A stretch of 40,439 bases of DNA, from positions 1-40,439 of the forward strand of contig JANQHD010000026.1 in assembly GCA_028282805.1 (NCBI GenBank), in the 5' to 3' direction. Shown here piece after piece: positions 16,357 to 24,915 of this stretch; the stretch's first letter is position 1, and every line of letters begins with the position of its first letter. Source of the stretch: Phycisphaeraceae bacterium. Its GTDB lineage: Bacteria > Planctomycetota > Phycisphaerae > Phycisphaerales > Zrk34. Made by a program: the position numbers and the translations under genes. The notes beneath the pieces are model-generated. The model did no database searches. It was not told the origin of the DNA and saw only the letters and a program-made list of their open reading frames with translations.

Positions 16357-18030
16357 ATGAAAGCGACAGACCTGTTTGTCCGTTGCCTGGAGCACGAGCG
16401 GATCGAGTTCATCTTCGGCGTGCCGGGCGAAGAGAACGCCGACTTCATGATGTCGCTGCGCGGCTCGTCGGTGCGCTTCGTGCTGACGCGCCACGAGCAG
16501 GGCGCGGCGTTCATGGCCGAGGTGTACGGGCGGCTGACCGGCAACCCCGCCGGCTGCCTGGGCACGTTGGGGCCCGGCGCGACGAACCTGATCACGGGGG
16601 TGGCGGACGCGAACATGGACCGCGCCCCGATGCTCGTGCTCACCGGGCAGGGCGCCACGACCCGCCAGCACAAGGAGTCGCACCAGGTGATGAGCGTGGT
16701 GGACATGTACGAGCCGGTCACCAAGTGGGCCCACGCGATCAAGCACCCGGACAACATCCCCGAGGTGGTGCGCAAGGCGGTGCGGCTGTCGCGCGTGGAA
16801 AAACCCGGCGCGGTGCTGATCGAGCTGGCCGAGGATTTGGCGAAGCTGGACGCCAAGACGCAACCGCTGGACGTGCGGCGTGTGCGCCGGGCGGTGCCGG
16901 CGGACAAGATCGTCGACCGCGCGTTCGAGAAGCTGCGCAGCGCCAAGCGCCCGGTGATCGTGGCCGGCAACGGCGCGGTGCGCAAGCGGGCGAGCAAGCA
17001 GCTGCGGCTGCTGTGCGAGAAGACGGGCATCGGCGTGATCAGCACGTTCATGGCCAAGGGGTGCGTGGACATGGACGCCGAGTACTGCCTGTTCACGATC
17101 GGGCTGGGGGCGAAGGACCTGCCGGCGTGCGCGATCGACGCGGCGGACCTGGTGGTCACGCTGGGCTACGACATGGTCGAGTACCACCCGCGCCTGTGGA
17201 ACCACGCCGGCGACAAGGACATCGTGCACATCGACTTTCTGCCGGCGGAGGTCGACGCGAACTACCACCCCGCGACCGAGGTGGTCGGCGACCTGGCGCA
17301 CACGCTGTGGATGCTCAACGAGCGGTTCGACAAGTTCGGCGTGCCCGATTACGACCTGAACCAGCAGGCGTCGATGCGGCGGGCGATGCTCGACGACTTC
17401 GCGGAGCACGCGGGCGACGAAACCGAGGGCATCGTGCGGCCGCAGAAGGCGCTGGCGGACGTGCGGCGGGCGCTTGGGCCGCGCGACGTTTTGCTGTCGG
17501 ACGTGGGGGCGCACAAGATGTGGATCGCGCGGTACTACCAGTGCCACGAGCCGAACACGTGCCTGATACCGAACGGGTTTTGCTCGATGGGTTTTGCGCT
17601 GCCGGGCGCGATCGCGGCGGACCTGGTGGTGAAAAACGGGTCGGACGGCGGGCCGCGTGATCGCAAGGTGCTGGCGATCTGCGGCGACGGCGGTTTTTTG
17701 ATGAACGTGCAGGAGATGGAGACCGCCCGCCGGCTGGACAGCGACATCACGGTGCTGGTGTGGGAGGACGGCGGGTACGGGCTGATCGCGTGGAAGCAGG
17801 ACAACGAGTTCGGCGCGCACACCGACCTGGCGTTCGGCAACCCCGACTGGATGAAGCTGGCCGAGTCGTTCGGCTGGCACGGGCGGCGGGTGGAGGACGC
17901 GGCGGATTTGTCGGGGGCGCTGGGCGAGGCGCTGGCGTACGACGGGCCGGCGCTGGTGGTGGTGCCGATCGATTACGGCGAGAACCCGAAGCTGACGGAG
18001 AAGCTGGGGCAGATCGTGTGCCCGATCTGA
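16357..18030 (+). CDS. Acetolactate synthase large-subunit-like ThDP enzyme
   Basis: A 557-aa ThDP-dependent enzyme of the acetohydroxyacid synthase group. The N-terminal domain has the FGVPGEEN start and catalytic Glu47 in RHEQGAAF, then GTLGPGATNL. The C-terminal ThDP/Mg site is CGDGGFLMNVQEME (Gly443 onward) ending in WEDGGYG, where many relatives have an NN or ND pair. ATG at 16357 follows AAAGGG. No regulatory small subunit is nearby. The gene is 18 bases upstream of an aldehyde dehydrogenase, an arrangement I associate with stand-alone relatives of the PRK08322 type rather than with the branched-chain amino acid operon. The true substrate may therefore differ from pyruvate. A hairpin CACCCT/AGGGTG (16308-16325) precedes the gene. 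Confidence 0.8.
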   Translation: MKATDLFVRCLEHERIEFIFGVPGEENADFMMSLRGSSVRFVLTRHEQGAAFMAEVYGRLTGNPAGCLGTLGPGATNLITGVADANMDRAPMLVLTGQGATTRQHKESHQVMSVVDMYEPVTKWAHAIKHPDNIPEVVRKAVRLSRVEKPGAVLIELAEDLAKLDAKTQPLDVRRVRRAVPADKIVDRAFEKLRSAKRPVIVAGNGAVRKRASKQLRLLCEKTGIGVISTFMAKGCVDMDAEYCLFTIGLGAKDLPACAIDAADLVVTLGYDMVEYHPRLWNHAGDKDIVHIDFLPAEVDANYHPATEVVGDLAHTLWMLNERFDKFGVPDYDLNQQASMRRAMLDDFAEHAGDETEGIVRPQKALADVRRALGPRDVLLSDVGAHKMWIARYYQCHEPNTCLIPNGFCSMGFALPGAIAADLVVKNGSDGGPRDRKVLAICGDGGFLMNVQEMETARRLDSDITVLVWEDGGYGLIAWKQDNEFGAHTDLAFGNPDWMKLAESFGWHGRRVEDAADLSGALGEALAYDGPALVVVPIDYGENPKLTEKLGQIVCPI

Positions 18031-18048
18031 CGAGACGAAAGGCCGACC

Positions 18049-19482
18049 ATGCCGTTGAACGAACAGTACCCGTACTACCTGGCGAACGAGCCGCGGCAGC
18101 CGAACGCGGATTTAGCGGTGGAGGACAAGTACACCGGCGCGGTGGCGACGCGCGTGGCGATGGCGGACGCGGGGGCGATCGACCGCGCGATCGGGGCGGC
18201 GGTCGAGGCGGCCGAGCCGATGGCGGCGATGAAGGGTTACGAGCGGCAGGCGGTGCTCAACCACTGCGTGGCTCGGTTCACGCAGCGGGCGGAGGAGCTG
18301 GCCGAGGCGTTGTGTATCGAGGCGGGCAAGCCGATCAACGACAGCCGGGGCGAGGTGGGCCGGCTGATCGACACGTTCCGCATCGCGGCGGAGGAGTCGG
18401 TGCGGATCTACGGCGAGGTGCTGCCGATGGACATCAGCGCCCGCGCGGCGAACTACCGGGGGTACTGGAAGCGGGTGCCGATCGGGCCTTGTTCTTTCAT
18501 CAGCCCGTTCAACTTCCCGCTGAACCTCGCGGCGCACAAGGTGGCGCCGGCGCTGGCGGTGGGCTGCCCGTTCGTGCTCAAGCCGGCGTCGCTGACACCG
18601 GTCGGGGCGCTGATCATCGGCGAGACGCTGGCGGAGACGGACTTGCCGAGGGGCGCGTTCAGCATACTGCCGTGCCAGCGCGCGGGCGCGGCGCTGTTCA
18701 CGGAAGACGACCGGCTGAAGCTGTTGAGCTTCACGGGCAGCGACGCGGTGGGCTGGGCGCTGAAGGCGAAGGCCGGGCGCAAGCCGGTGGTGATGGAGCT
18801 CGGCGGCAACGCGGCGTGCGTGCTCGACGAGACGTGGGACGATATCGACGACGCGGTCGAGCGCATCGTGCACGGCGGGTTTTACCAGTCGGGCCAGAGC
18901 TGCATCAGCGTGCAGCGGCTGTACGTGCACGGGTCGGTGTACGACGCGTTCAAGGAGAAGTTTGTCAAACGCACCGCGGCGTTGAAGGCGGGCGACCCGA
19001 AAGACGAGGCGACGTTCATCGGGCCGATCATCTCGGAGAAGGAGGCGGAGCGGATCGAGTCGTGGGTGGCGCAGGCGGTCGAGCGCGGCGCGAAGCTGCT
19101 GTGCGGCGGCGGGCGCGAGGGGCGCGTGGTCGAGGCGACGGTGTTGGAAGGCGTGCCGGCCGACACGGACGCGGCGTGCGGGGAGGTGTTCGGGCCGGTG
19201 GTGAACCTGCAGCGTTTTGACGATTACGAGGCGGTGCTCGACGAGGTCAACCGTTCGCGCTACGGGTTGCAGGCGGGCGTGTTCACGCGCGACCTGTACC
19301 GGGCGCAGCGGGCGTGGGACAGGCTGGACGTGGGCGGGGTGGTGGTCGGCGACGCGCCGAGCTGGCGCGTGGACCACATGCCCTACGGCGGGGTGAAGGA
19401 CTCGGGGCTGGGTCGCGAGGGCATCCGCTGGGCGATCGAGGACATGACAGAGGTGCGGCTGATGGTCGTTCGCGAGCCTTGA
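18049..19482 (+). CDS. NAD(P)-dependent aldehyde dehydrogenase
   Basis: A 477-aa cytosolic enzyme oxidising an aldehyde to an acid. All hallmark motifs are visible: SPFNFPLNL, KPASLTPV, LSFTGSDAVGW for the cofactor, ELGGNA with general base Glu250, and YQSGQSCISVQR with nucleophile Cys285, then GEVFGPVV. Length is normal. ATG at 18049 is preceded by GAAAGG (spacing about 7). It follows the ThDP enzyme by 18 bases and is surely in the same operon, so the two may act in sequence: the ThDP enzyme makes a carbonyl product and this enzyme oxidises it. The specific aldehyde cannot be told from sequence. No terminator is evident after it. Confidence 0.88.
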   Translation: MPLNEQYPYYLANEPRQPNADLAVEDKYTGAVATRVAMADAGAIDRAIGAAVEAAEPMAAMKGYERQAVLNHCVARFTQRAEELAEALCIEAGKPINDSRGEVGRLIDTFRIAAEESVRIYGEVLPMDISARAANYRGYWKRVPIGPCSFISPFNFPLNLAAHKVAPALAVGCPFVLKPASLTPVGALIIGETLAETDLPRGAFSILPCQRAGAALFTEDDRLKLLSFTGSDAVGWALKAKAGRKPVVMELGGNAACVLDETWDDIDDAVERIVHGGFYQSGQSCISVQRLYVHGSVYDAFKEKFVKRTAALKAGDPKDEATFIGPIISEKEAERIESWVAQAVERGAKLLCGGGREGRVVEATVLEGVPADTDAACGEVFGPVVNLQRFDDYEAVLDEVNRSRYGLQAGVFTRDLYRAQRAWDRLDVGGVVVGDAPSWRVDHMPYGGVKDSGLGREGIRWAIEDMTEVRLMVVREP

Positions 19483-19549
19483 GCGGCCGGATGCAGCGTG
19501 GCCGGGCGTTCGGCCGATAGTGGTTAAGCGACACCCCCGGAGATCGGTC

Positions 19550-20179
19550 ATGGCCCGCATCATCACCGCCACCGCGATTGTGTTGTTCGTCGGCGTCGCC
19601 GGCGTCGTGAGTTACCGCCTGGCCCAGCAGCGGGTGACCAACGACATCTACCGCCAACGGCTCGAACGGATCGCCGGCGAGTACGAGCAGCTGCGCGGCC
19701 TGTACAACGAGGCGGTGCGGAAGACGGCGGTGACGGAGTTGATCGTCGCCGAGGGCCAGCTGAGTGTGGAGATATGCACGGCCGACGGCCGGCGGCAGTC
19801 GATCGCCACGCCCTTCGACCCCAACGACGAGATTTATTGCGACTACATCGTGGCGAACGGGCGGTTGTGGGTCCGCCGGCTGTACGACCAGCACACGCCG
19901 CCGCGCGAGGGGTTGCTCATCGATTCGGCGTTGGCCGACGTGGACTGGACCGACCCGGCGTACAAGTACGGCAACGCGGTCTACCGCTCGCTGAGCGAGG
20001 GGCGGTGGGTGGTGACGGTCACGGGGGACGGCTCGCTGGGTTTGGCCAAGCGGGAAGACGACGCGCCGACACCGCTCGAGCCGGCGCCGCCGGTCGGAGA
20101 CTACGCGCAGATCGAAGCGCAGATCGCCTCGGAACTCGAGCAGATCAGAATGACGGAAGTGATCCGTCACCTGTGGTAG
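19550..20179 (+). CDS. Hypothetical single-pass membrane protein
   Basis: A 209-aa protein that I do not recognise. ATG at 19550 has GGAG (19539-19542) seven bases upstream. Residues 4-22 are one transmembrane segment (TATAIVLFVGVAGVVSYRL), followed by a short helical, probably coiled-coil stretch (YRQRLERIAGEYEQLRGLY). Next is a soluble domain with beta character (LIVAEGQLSVEICTADG, IYCDYIVANGRLWVRRLYD). It probably faces the periplasm. It may belong to the ThDP/aldehyde dehydrogenase transcript, 67 bases upstream. Its last 35 bases overlap the convergent zinc-ribbon gene. Confidence 0.7.
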   Translation: MARIITATAIVLFVGVAGVVSYRLAQQRVTNDIYRQRLERIAGEYEQLRGLYNEAVRKTAVTELIVAEGQLSVEICTADGRRQSIATPFDPNDEIYCDYIVANGRLWVRRLYDQHTPPREGLLIDSALADVDWTDPAYKYGNAVYRSLSEGRWVVTVTGDGSLGLAKREDDAPTPLEPAPPVGDYAQIEAQIASELEQIRMTEVIRHLW

Positions 20180-20579
20180 GCGCGGGCGGGTCGGGGTGGG
20201 GTTCGCCGCCGTCGCCCGGGGGCCAGACCAGCGCCAGCGCGGTGACCAACGCCGCGAACACCAACACGTTGACCGCGACGAGCAACCACCAGATGCGCCG
20301 GCTCTTGCGCTGCGCATCGGCCTCGGCGCGTTGGGCGGCGCGCCGGCGTGCGTCGACGGCCTCGGCCTGCAGCTCGTCGTGGTAGCGGGCGTGCGAGGTG
20401 CGCGGCGGCAGCTTGAGCGAGCCGTCGTCGACGTCGACCTCTTCGTGGTGCTTGCGGCCGGGCGACGGCACGCGGTTGGGCGCACCGCACTCCGGGCAGG
20501 CCACCATCTTCCCCACGTGCTGGATGGGCACGCGCAGCGTGGACTTGCACTTGATGCACTCGAACCGAAGCTTGGTCAT
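20145..20579 (-). CDS. Zinc-ribbon membrane protein
   Basis: A 144-aa protein. An N-terminal zinc ribbon with two CxxC pairs (CIKCKSTLRVP and ACPECGAP) is followed by a charged linker rich in Arg, Glu and Ala. One transmembrane segment (IWWLLVAVNVLVFAALVTALAL) and a proline-rich tail complete it. Proteins of this layout are common in planctomycetes; their role is unknown, with a metal-dependent protein contact most likely. ATG at 20579 is chosen because the zinc ribbon begins five codons later; the frame upstream is not protein-like. Its 3' end overlaps the preceding + strand gene by 35 bases. Confidence 0.75.
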   Translation of the reverse strand: MTKLRFECIKCKSTLRVPIQHVGKMVACPECGAPNRVPSPGRKHHEEVDVDDGSLKLPPRTSHARYHDELQAEAVDARRRAAQRAEADAQRKSRRIWWLLVAVNVLVFAALVTALALVWPPGDGGEPHPDPPAPTTGDGSLPSF

Positions 20580-20650
20580 GAGAAAGCGCCTGGGCTGTCG
20601 GCGTGCATTGTAACGGTCGACCCGCGGGCGGCTAGCGCCCAACGCAAATC

Positions 20651-20673
20651 ATAGTTTTTAGACTATAAACGAT
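20651..20673. repeat. AT-rich palindrome, copy 1
   Basis: ATAGTTTTTAGACTATAAAC then GAT. The core GTTT(A/T)TAG(A/T)CTA(A/T)AAAC is a palindrome around one central base. It lies 72 bases upstream of the zinc-ribbon start codon on the minus strand, a position where it could also act as an operator. Confidence 0.65.
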
Positions 20674-20755
20674 AAAACGGTTCGGGCTTGGGGGTACGAA
20701 CATTGGTGACGCAAGGCGCGCTAGCCGGCGGGATACCTGCCGCCGGTCTGGGATT

Positions 20756-20837
20756 GGCGCCAGGTATGGTGCCGGCCGTCGTTTGAGCCGCGGGCATGGC
20801 GCCCACAAATGTTGATCGTTTTTAGACTAAAAACAAT
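20756..20837. repeat. Direct repeat unit 1 with AT-rich palindrome
   Basis: This unit begins GGCGCCAGGTATGGTGCCGG and contains GCGGGCATG and CACAAATGTTGAT. It ends with the palindrome GTTTTTAGACTAAAAAC at 20818-20834. It is repeated, with a few substitutions, exactly 150 bases downstream. Confidence 0.7.
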
Positions 20838-20905
20838 CATGATCCTGGGCGCTTTGCGGTTTTATTCCGCACCCGTCTCCAAGTAACCGCGGGGTGCACC
20901 GGACC

Positions 20906-20987
20906 GGCGCCAGGTATGGTGCCGGCTGTCGTTTGAACCGCGGGCATGAAGCTCACAAATGTTGATTGTTTTTAGACTAAAAACGAT
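20906..20987. repeat. Direct repeat unit 2 with AT-rich palindrome
   Basis: The second copy of the unit at 20756. The palindrome is at 20968-20984 and is identical in its 17-base core to the copy in unit 1, while the flanks differ at scattered positions. Confidence 0.7.
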
Positions 20988-21078
20988 CAATGGGCCGGGC
21001 GCGACGCGTCGATTCATGCCGGGTCGATCGCGCCGAAAACGCGGCCACGAAACATCGTGTCGCGTGTCGCAAGGCGCG

Positions 21079-22383
21079 CTAACCGAGGAACCCGAAGGCC
21101 GTCGGCAGCCAGAGGCTCAGCTGCGGGATGTACGTGATGAGCATCAGCGCCACGATCATCGCCAGCAGGAACGGGATCATCGATCGGCTGACCGCCGGGA
21201 TCGTCGACTTGCCCACCGAGCAGCCGATGAACAGGCACGTGCCGACCGGCGGCGTGCACAGGCCGATGCACAGGTTCACGATCAGCAGGATGCCGAAGTG
21301 CGTGGGGTCCATGCCGATCGCCGGGCCGGTGACCACGGGCAGGAACACGGGCGTGAAGATCAAAACCGCGGGCGTGCAGTCCATGAACGTGCCCACGGCC
21401 AGCAGCGTGAAGTTGATCGCCAGCAGCAGCAGGAGCTTGTTGTCCGTCATGGCGAGCATCGCCTCGCTGATCTGCTGGGGGATCAGCTCGTAGGCCAGCA
21501 GCCAGCTCATGGCCTGGCTGGTCGCGATCAACAGGAACACGATCGCGGTGGTCTTGGCGCTTTTGAGCAGGATCGCCGGCAGCCTGGTGAGGCGGATCTC
21601 GCGGTACAGCAGCACGCCGAGCAGGAACGCGTAAGCGACGGCGACGGCCGAGGCCTCGGTGGCCGAGAACACGCCGCCGAAGATGCCGCCGAGCACGATC
21701 ACCACCAGCAACAAACTGGGCACCGCTTGCAGGCCGGCCTTGCAGATCGCGCCGAACGCCTGCCAGCGCTCGCCCGCTTCCATCTTTTTGCCGCCGACGA
21801 TGAAGCACATCGACATGATGATCAGGCCGGTGAGGATGCCGGGGACGACACCGGCGAGGAACAGCGCGGCGATGGAGACGTTCTGCGCCACCACGGCGTA
21901 AACGATCATCACGTTGCTGGGTGGGATGACCAGGCCGGTCGTGGCGCTGGTGGTGGTCAGGGCGATGGCGAAGTCCTTGCCGTAGCCCTTGCGTTGCATC
22001 TCGGGGATCATCACGCCGCCGATCGACGAGACGGCCGCGGCCGCGGAACCGGAGATCGCGCCGAACAGCATGCACGTGATCGTCGTGACGTAGCTCAACC
22101 CCCCGCGGATCGGCCCGACGAGGGCGCTGGCGAAGTCGATCAGCCGGCGCGCCATACCGCCCGCGCCCATCATCTCCCCGGCCAACACGAAGAACGGGAT
22201 CGCCAGCAGCGGGAAGCTCTCGATGCCGCCGGCCATGCGCATCGCCACCACGTCGGTCGACGGCAGCGTGCCCACCGAGAAGATCGCCACGAGCGTCGCG
22301 AGGCCGATGCTGAACGCGATCGGCACCCCCAGCGCCAGCAGCGCCACGAAGCTGAACAGCAGGATCAGCGCTTGCGGGTCCAT
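21079..22383 (-). CDS. dctM: TRAP transporter large permease subunit
   Basis: A 434-aa polytopic membrane protein, the ion-coupled transport subunit of a TRAP system. About 12 membrane segments are visible. DctM signatures are GVPIAFSIGLATLVAIF at the N-terminus, IPFFVLAGEMM, GAISGSAAAAVSSIGGVMIPEM, TTTSATTGLVIPPSN and, near the end, LCIGLCTPPVGTCLF. The ATG shares its A with the TGA stop of dctQ (TGATG, one-base overlap), and AAGGGGGG lies upstream, so translation is coupled. The TAG stop codon is the first triplet of a TAGCGCGCC repeat element. No clear terminator follows. Confidence 0.93.
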   Translation of the reverse strand: MDPQALILLFSFVALLALGVPIAFSIGLATLVAIFSVGTLPSTDVVAMRMAGGIESFPLLAIPFFVLAGEMMGAGGMARRLIDFASALVGPIRGGLSYVTTITCMLFGAISGSAAAAVSSIGGVMIPEMQRKGYGKDFAIALTTTSATTGLVIPPSNVMIVYAVVAQNVSIAALFLAGVVPGILTGLIIMSMCFIVGGKKMEAGERWQAFGAICKAGLQAVPSLLLVVIVLGGIFGGVFSATEASAVAVAYAFLLGVLLYREIRLTRLPAILLKSAKTTAIVFLLIATSQAMSWLLAYELIPQQISEAMLAMTDNKLLLLLAINFTLLAVGTFMDCTPAVLIFTPVFLPVVTGPAIGMDPTHFGILLIVNLCIGLCTPPVGTCLFIGCSVGKSTIPAVSRSMIPFLLAMIVALMLITYIPQLSLWLPTAFGFLG

Positions 22384-23003
22384 CAGCCCGCCCCCCCTTC
22401 GCGGAGCTGTTCGACGGTCTCGGCGGGCAGCGGGTCGTGCCGCTTGGTGATGTCGAAGCACATCATCAATACCGCGTAAAACACGAACAGCACCCCGCTG
22501 ACCGGCACCGCCAGGTACACGTAAGCCTTGGGCCAACCCATGCCGGGCAGCACCTGGCCCGCGTCGAAGCGCGCCTCGACCAACCGCCAGCCGCCGTAGA
22601 TCATCACCACGCCCGCGAAGAAGATCACCAACAAGTGCACCAGCGCATCGGTCAGGCGTTGGAGGCCCGGGCTCAGCCGCGCCACCAGCACGTTCACCCC
22701 CAGGTGGGCGCGCTCGGCGTACACGATCGGCGCCGCCAACATCACCGTCCAGACCAGCAGCGACGTGGCCATCTCGTCCGTGCTGCGGTTGAGGCGGGAC
22801 ATGAACGACACCACCGCCTCGTGCGAGACCGACGCCAGCTTCTCGGCGCACCACCGGTAGAAGGCGAAGTTGCCGAAGAACCGCACCACGATCCCCCACA
22901 GCACGTCGAGCGTCAGCAGCGCCATCGCCGCCACCGTCACGCACTCGAGCAGGCGCGTGAACAGGCGGATCAACGGGTTGGACATCACGCCGTCGGCTGG
23001 CAC
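22383..23003 (-). CDS. dctQ: TRAP transporter small permease subunit
   Basis: A 206-aa membrane protein with four hydrophobic segments typical of DctQ: VTVAAMALLTLDVLWGIVVR, TSLLVWTVMLAAPIVYAE, LLVIFFAGVVMIYGGWR and YLAVPVSGVLFVFYAVLMM. AHLGVNVL is the usual conserved patch. It has an insertion of about 25 residues after the first segment (FGNFAFYRWCAEKLASVSHE region), which makes it longer than many DctQ proteins. GTG at 23003 is chosen because AAGGAG, lying inside the end of dctP, is 6 bases upstream; ATG at 22985 would discard that site. The gap to the dctP stop is three bases. Confidence 0.88.
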   Translation of the reverse strand: MPADGVMSNPLIRLFTRLLECVTVAAMALLTLDVLWGIVVRFFGNFAFYRWCAEKLASVSHEAVVSFMSRLNRSTDEMATSLLVWTVMLAAPIVYAERAHLGVNVLVARLSPGLQRLTDALVHLLVIFFAGVVMIYGGWRLVEARFDAGQVLPGMGWPKAYVYLAVPVSGVLFVFYAVLMMCFDITKRHDPLPAETVEQLREGGAG

Positions 23004-23006
23004 CGC

Positions 23007-24044
23007 TTACTCCTTGCTGCCCGCTTCGGCGCGGATCCGCTTGACCAGCGCGCCGACCTCGGGCGCGAGCCGGTCGTACATGGGTTGGACCTTGTCCTGG
23101 AACGGCTTCTTGTCGGGGTCGCGCACGACGTTGACGCCCTTTTCCTCGGCCAGCTTCAGCTTCGCCTCGCTGTCGACGGCCCAGAGCTTGCGCTGGTACA
23201 CGCTCGACTCGGCCGCGGCTTCGAGGATGAGCTGCCGCGTCTTTTCGTCGAGCGTCCGCCAGCGCTTCTCGCTGACCAGCAGGATGTCGGGGATGCGCGT
23301 GTGCTCGTCGAGCACGTAGTGCTTGCAGACCTCCATGTGGCCGGAGGTGGCGAAGCTGGGCGGGTTGTTCTCCGCGCCGTCGACCATGCGCTGCTGCAAC
23401 GCCGTGTACAGCTCGCCCCACGGCACGGGCGTGGGCTGCCCGCCCATGGTGTCGATCATGTTCATCGCCATCTCGCTCTTCATCACCCGGATCTTCATGC
23501 CCGCCAAATCGTCCGGCGAGAGGATCGGCTTGTCGATGGAGTAGAAGCTTCGGCTGCCCGCGTCGTAGTAGCACAAGCCGCGCAACCCCTTGTCGGCGCC
23601 CGCCTCGAGCAGCTGCTTGCCGATCGGGCCGTTGAGCACCTTCCAGAAGTGCTGATCGTCGTCGAACACGTAGGGCACGCCCAGCGCCGCGATCGACGGG
23701 ATGAACGCCTCCATCGGCGCGGTCGACACCTTGGTCATGTCCAGGATGCCCGACTGCAACTGCTCGATGCACTGCGTCTCGTTGCCGAGCTGGCCGCTGG
23801 AGTGGATGATCAGTTCGACCTGGCCGTCGGACCGCTCGGCCAGCAGTTCTTTCATGCGCACCATGCCCAGGTGCACGGGGTGCTTCTCGTTGAGGCTGTG
23901 GGCGAGGTGCAACTCGATCCGACCGGCCTTGTCGGTCATGCGCACGTACTGCGCGTAACCGGCGGCACCCACCAACAGCGCGATCATCACGACGACGACG
24001 TACTTGGCGATGCCACGCGACGATCGGTCGGGGGTTGTGGTCAC
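23007..24044 (-). CDS. dctP: TRAP transporter substrate-binding protein
   Basis: A 345-aa periplasmic or membrane-tethered solute receptor, the first gene of a dctPQM operon. GTG at 24044 has GGAGG 7 bases upstream. Residues about 10-30 are a signal/anchor (YVVVVMIALLVGAAGYAQYV). The body has DctP features: LAHSLNEKHPVHLGM, SSGQLGNETQCIEQLQSG, the ligand-binding Arg in LAGMKIRVMKS, and VPWGELYTALQQRMVDGAENNP. These receptors bind organic acids, often uronic or other sugar acids, through that Arg. The nearby SMP-30-like lactonase would fit a sugar-acid substrate, but this is inference. Confidence 0.92.
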   Translation of the reverse strand: MTTTPDRSSRGIAKYVVVVMIALLVGAAGYAQYVRMTDKAGRIELHLAHSLNEKHPVHLGMVRMKELLAERSDGQVELIIHSSGQLGNETQCIEQLQSGILDMTKVSTAPMEAFIPSIAALGVPYVFDDDQHFWKVLNGPIGKQLLEAGADKGLRGLCYYDAGSRSFYSIDKPILSPDDLAGMKIRVMKSEMAMNMIDTMGGQPTPVPWGELYTALQQRMVDGAENNPPSFATSGHMEVCKHYVLDEHTRIPDILLVSEKRWRTLDEKTRQLILEAAAESSVYQRKLWAVDSEAKLKLAEEKGVNVVRDPDKKPFQDKVQPMYDRLAPEVGALVKRIRAEAGSKE

Positions 24045-24191
24045 GGTCGTGCCTCCGTGGGCGTACCTTAGCAACGTGATCGCGGGCTGTTAAGGCCGAA
24101 ATCCCGCATTTCACCTGTGAAACAAGGGGCTTGCCGCACGCGTAGAGAAACCACGTGGCTGAAGAAGGCGTTTAGAATACGGGCCGCTTCG

Positions 24192-24260
24192 CAAAGCCCG
24201 CCCATGGCAAAGCCCACCCATGGCCATGGGTGGGCTTTGAGGTGCGGCGGGTGGGCTTTG
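24192..24260. repeat. REP-like palindrome cluster upstream of the RAYT gene
   Basis: A perfect palindrome made of AAAGCCCACCCATGG and its reverse complement occupies 24209-24238, extended to 32 bp by a flanking C and G. A left half-copy CAAAGCCCGCCCATGG (24192-24207) and a right half-copy CGGGTGGGCTTTG (24248-24260) surround it and can pair with each other, giving a nested cruciform. Confidence 0.85.
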
Positions 24261-24287
24261 AGGCGAGGCGAATGAAAGGGGGTTTAC

Positions 24288-24884
24288 ATGTCGAGTTCTT
24301 GGCACGGTTGGTATCACGCGGTCGCCAACACGTACGGCACGTGGCTGCCGGGCGATCTGCGGGGGTGGCGCAGCCGGGGGCATCGCGTCCACGTGGACGG
24401 GGATTACAAGCGACCGCCGCCGGAGGGGGCTTACGATGCGCTGCACGCGCGATCGAAACGGCTGATGAAAACGGGCGCGGTCGTGTTGACGCAAGAGATG
24501 CGCGAGACCGTCTGCGATGCGCTCGTGGAGAAGCTGCGGGCGATGGGCGTCGAGGTGGCGCGGCTGAGCGTTGGGGGGTGTCACTGCCATTGCCTGATGC
24601 GCATCCAAAGCCCACGCATGGCCATGCGTGGGCTTTGTGAGGGTAACATGCTGACCGACGGGCGGAACCCGTTGCCGAGGCACGTGCTGGGGGTGGCGCG
24701 GAAGCACGCGTCGCACGTGTTGCGCCAGCGCGGGCTCAAAGCGCCGGGGGCTTTGTGGGCGAAGCGGCCGAAGGTGGTGGTGGTCGAAAGCGAAGGGCAC
24801 TTCGAGTACCTGCGAGACATTTACATACCGAATCATGCGCGCGAAGGCGCGGTGGTTTGGCCGAGCACGGTCGATGCGCATTGA
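24288..24884 (+). CDS. REP-associated tyrosine transposase (RAYT, IS200-like)
   Basis: A 198-aa Y1 HUH-endonuclease-like protein. WHGWYHAVANTYGTWLPGD and HVDGDYKRPPPEGAYDAL resemble transposase-like proteins common in planctomycetes. The metal-binding HUH motif is His99-Cys100-His101 (GGCHCHCL), and Tyr174 or Tyr179 in HFEYLRDIY is the candidate nucleophile. Residues 107-117 (QSPRMAMRGLC) are encoded entirely by a 32-bp palindrome between the HUH motif and the LPRHVLGVARKHASHVLR helix. Relatives I recall lack this segment, so it appears to be an in-frame palindrome insertion. ATG at 24288 has GGGGG at 24278-24282. Whether the protein is active is unknown. Confidence 0.78.
   Translation: MSSSWHGWYHAVANTYGTWLPGDLRGWRSRGHRVHVDGDYKRPPPEGAYDALHARSKRLMKTGAVVLTQEMRETVCDALVEKLRAMGVEVARLSVGGCHCHCLMRIQSPRMAMRGLCEGNMLTDGRNPLPRHVLGVARKHASHVLRQRGLKAPGALWAKRPKVVVVESEGHFEYLRDIYIPNHAREGAVVWPSTVDAH
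24606..24637. repeat. REP-like palindrome inside the RAYT coding sequence
   Basis: A perfect 32-bp palindrome, arms CAAAGCCCACGCATGG and reverse complement. It differs from the flanking copies by a C to G change in one arm matched by G to C in the other, so the palindrome is preserved. It introduces no stop codon in the transposase frame. Confidence 0.85.
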
Positions 24885-24885
24885 T

Positions 24886-24915
24886 AAAGCCCACCCATGG
24901 CCATGGGTGGGCTTT
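24886..24915. repeat. REP-like palindrome downstream of the RAYT gene
   Basis: A perfect 30-bp palindrome identical to 24209-24238, beginning two bases after the RAYT stop codon (24882-24884). It lies between the convergent RAYT and atpD genes and could serve as a terminator for both, although the T-tracts are only three bases long. Confidence 0.85.

Larger units (their letters stand above)
20651..21081. repeat. Intergenic composite-repeat cluster (three AT-rich palindromes)
   Basis: This 499-base spacer has no gene. It holds three copies of a 17-bp near-palindrome at 20654-20670, 20818-20834 and 20968-20984 (GTTTTTAGACTAWAAAC). Two near-identical direct repeats of about 82 bases begin at 20756 and 20906, exactly 150 bases apart; each starts GGCGCCAGGTATGGTGCCGG and ends past its palindrome. 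The hairpin CCGGCGG/CCGCCGG lies near 20724-20746, next to GGCGCGCTA (20715-20723). A second GGCGCGCTA at 21073-21081 contains the dctM stop codon. The block 20701-20790 is the reverse complement, about 90 percent by eye, of the block near 29715-29800. Confidence 0.75.

Noticed and set aside
20651-21000. Possible CRISPR array
   Set aside because: Repeats are 82 bases with only two close copies, contain hairpins, and there are no spacers of regular length or cas genes.
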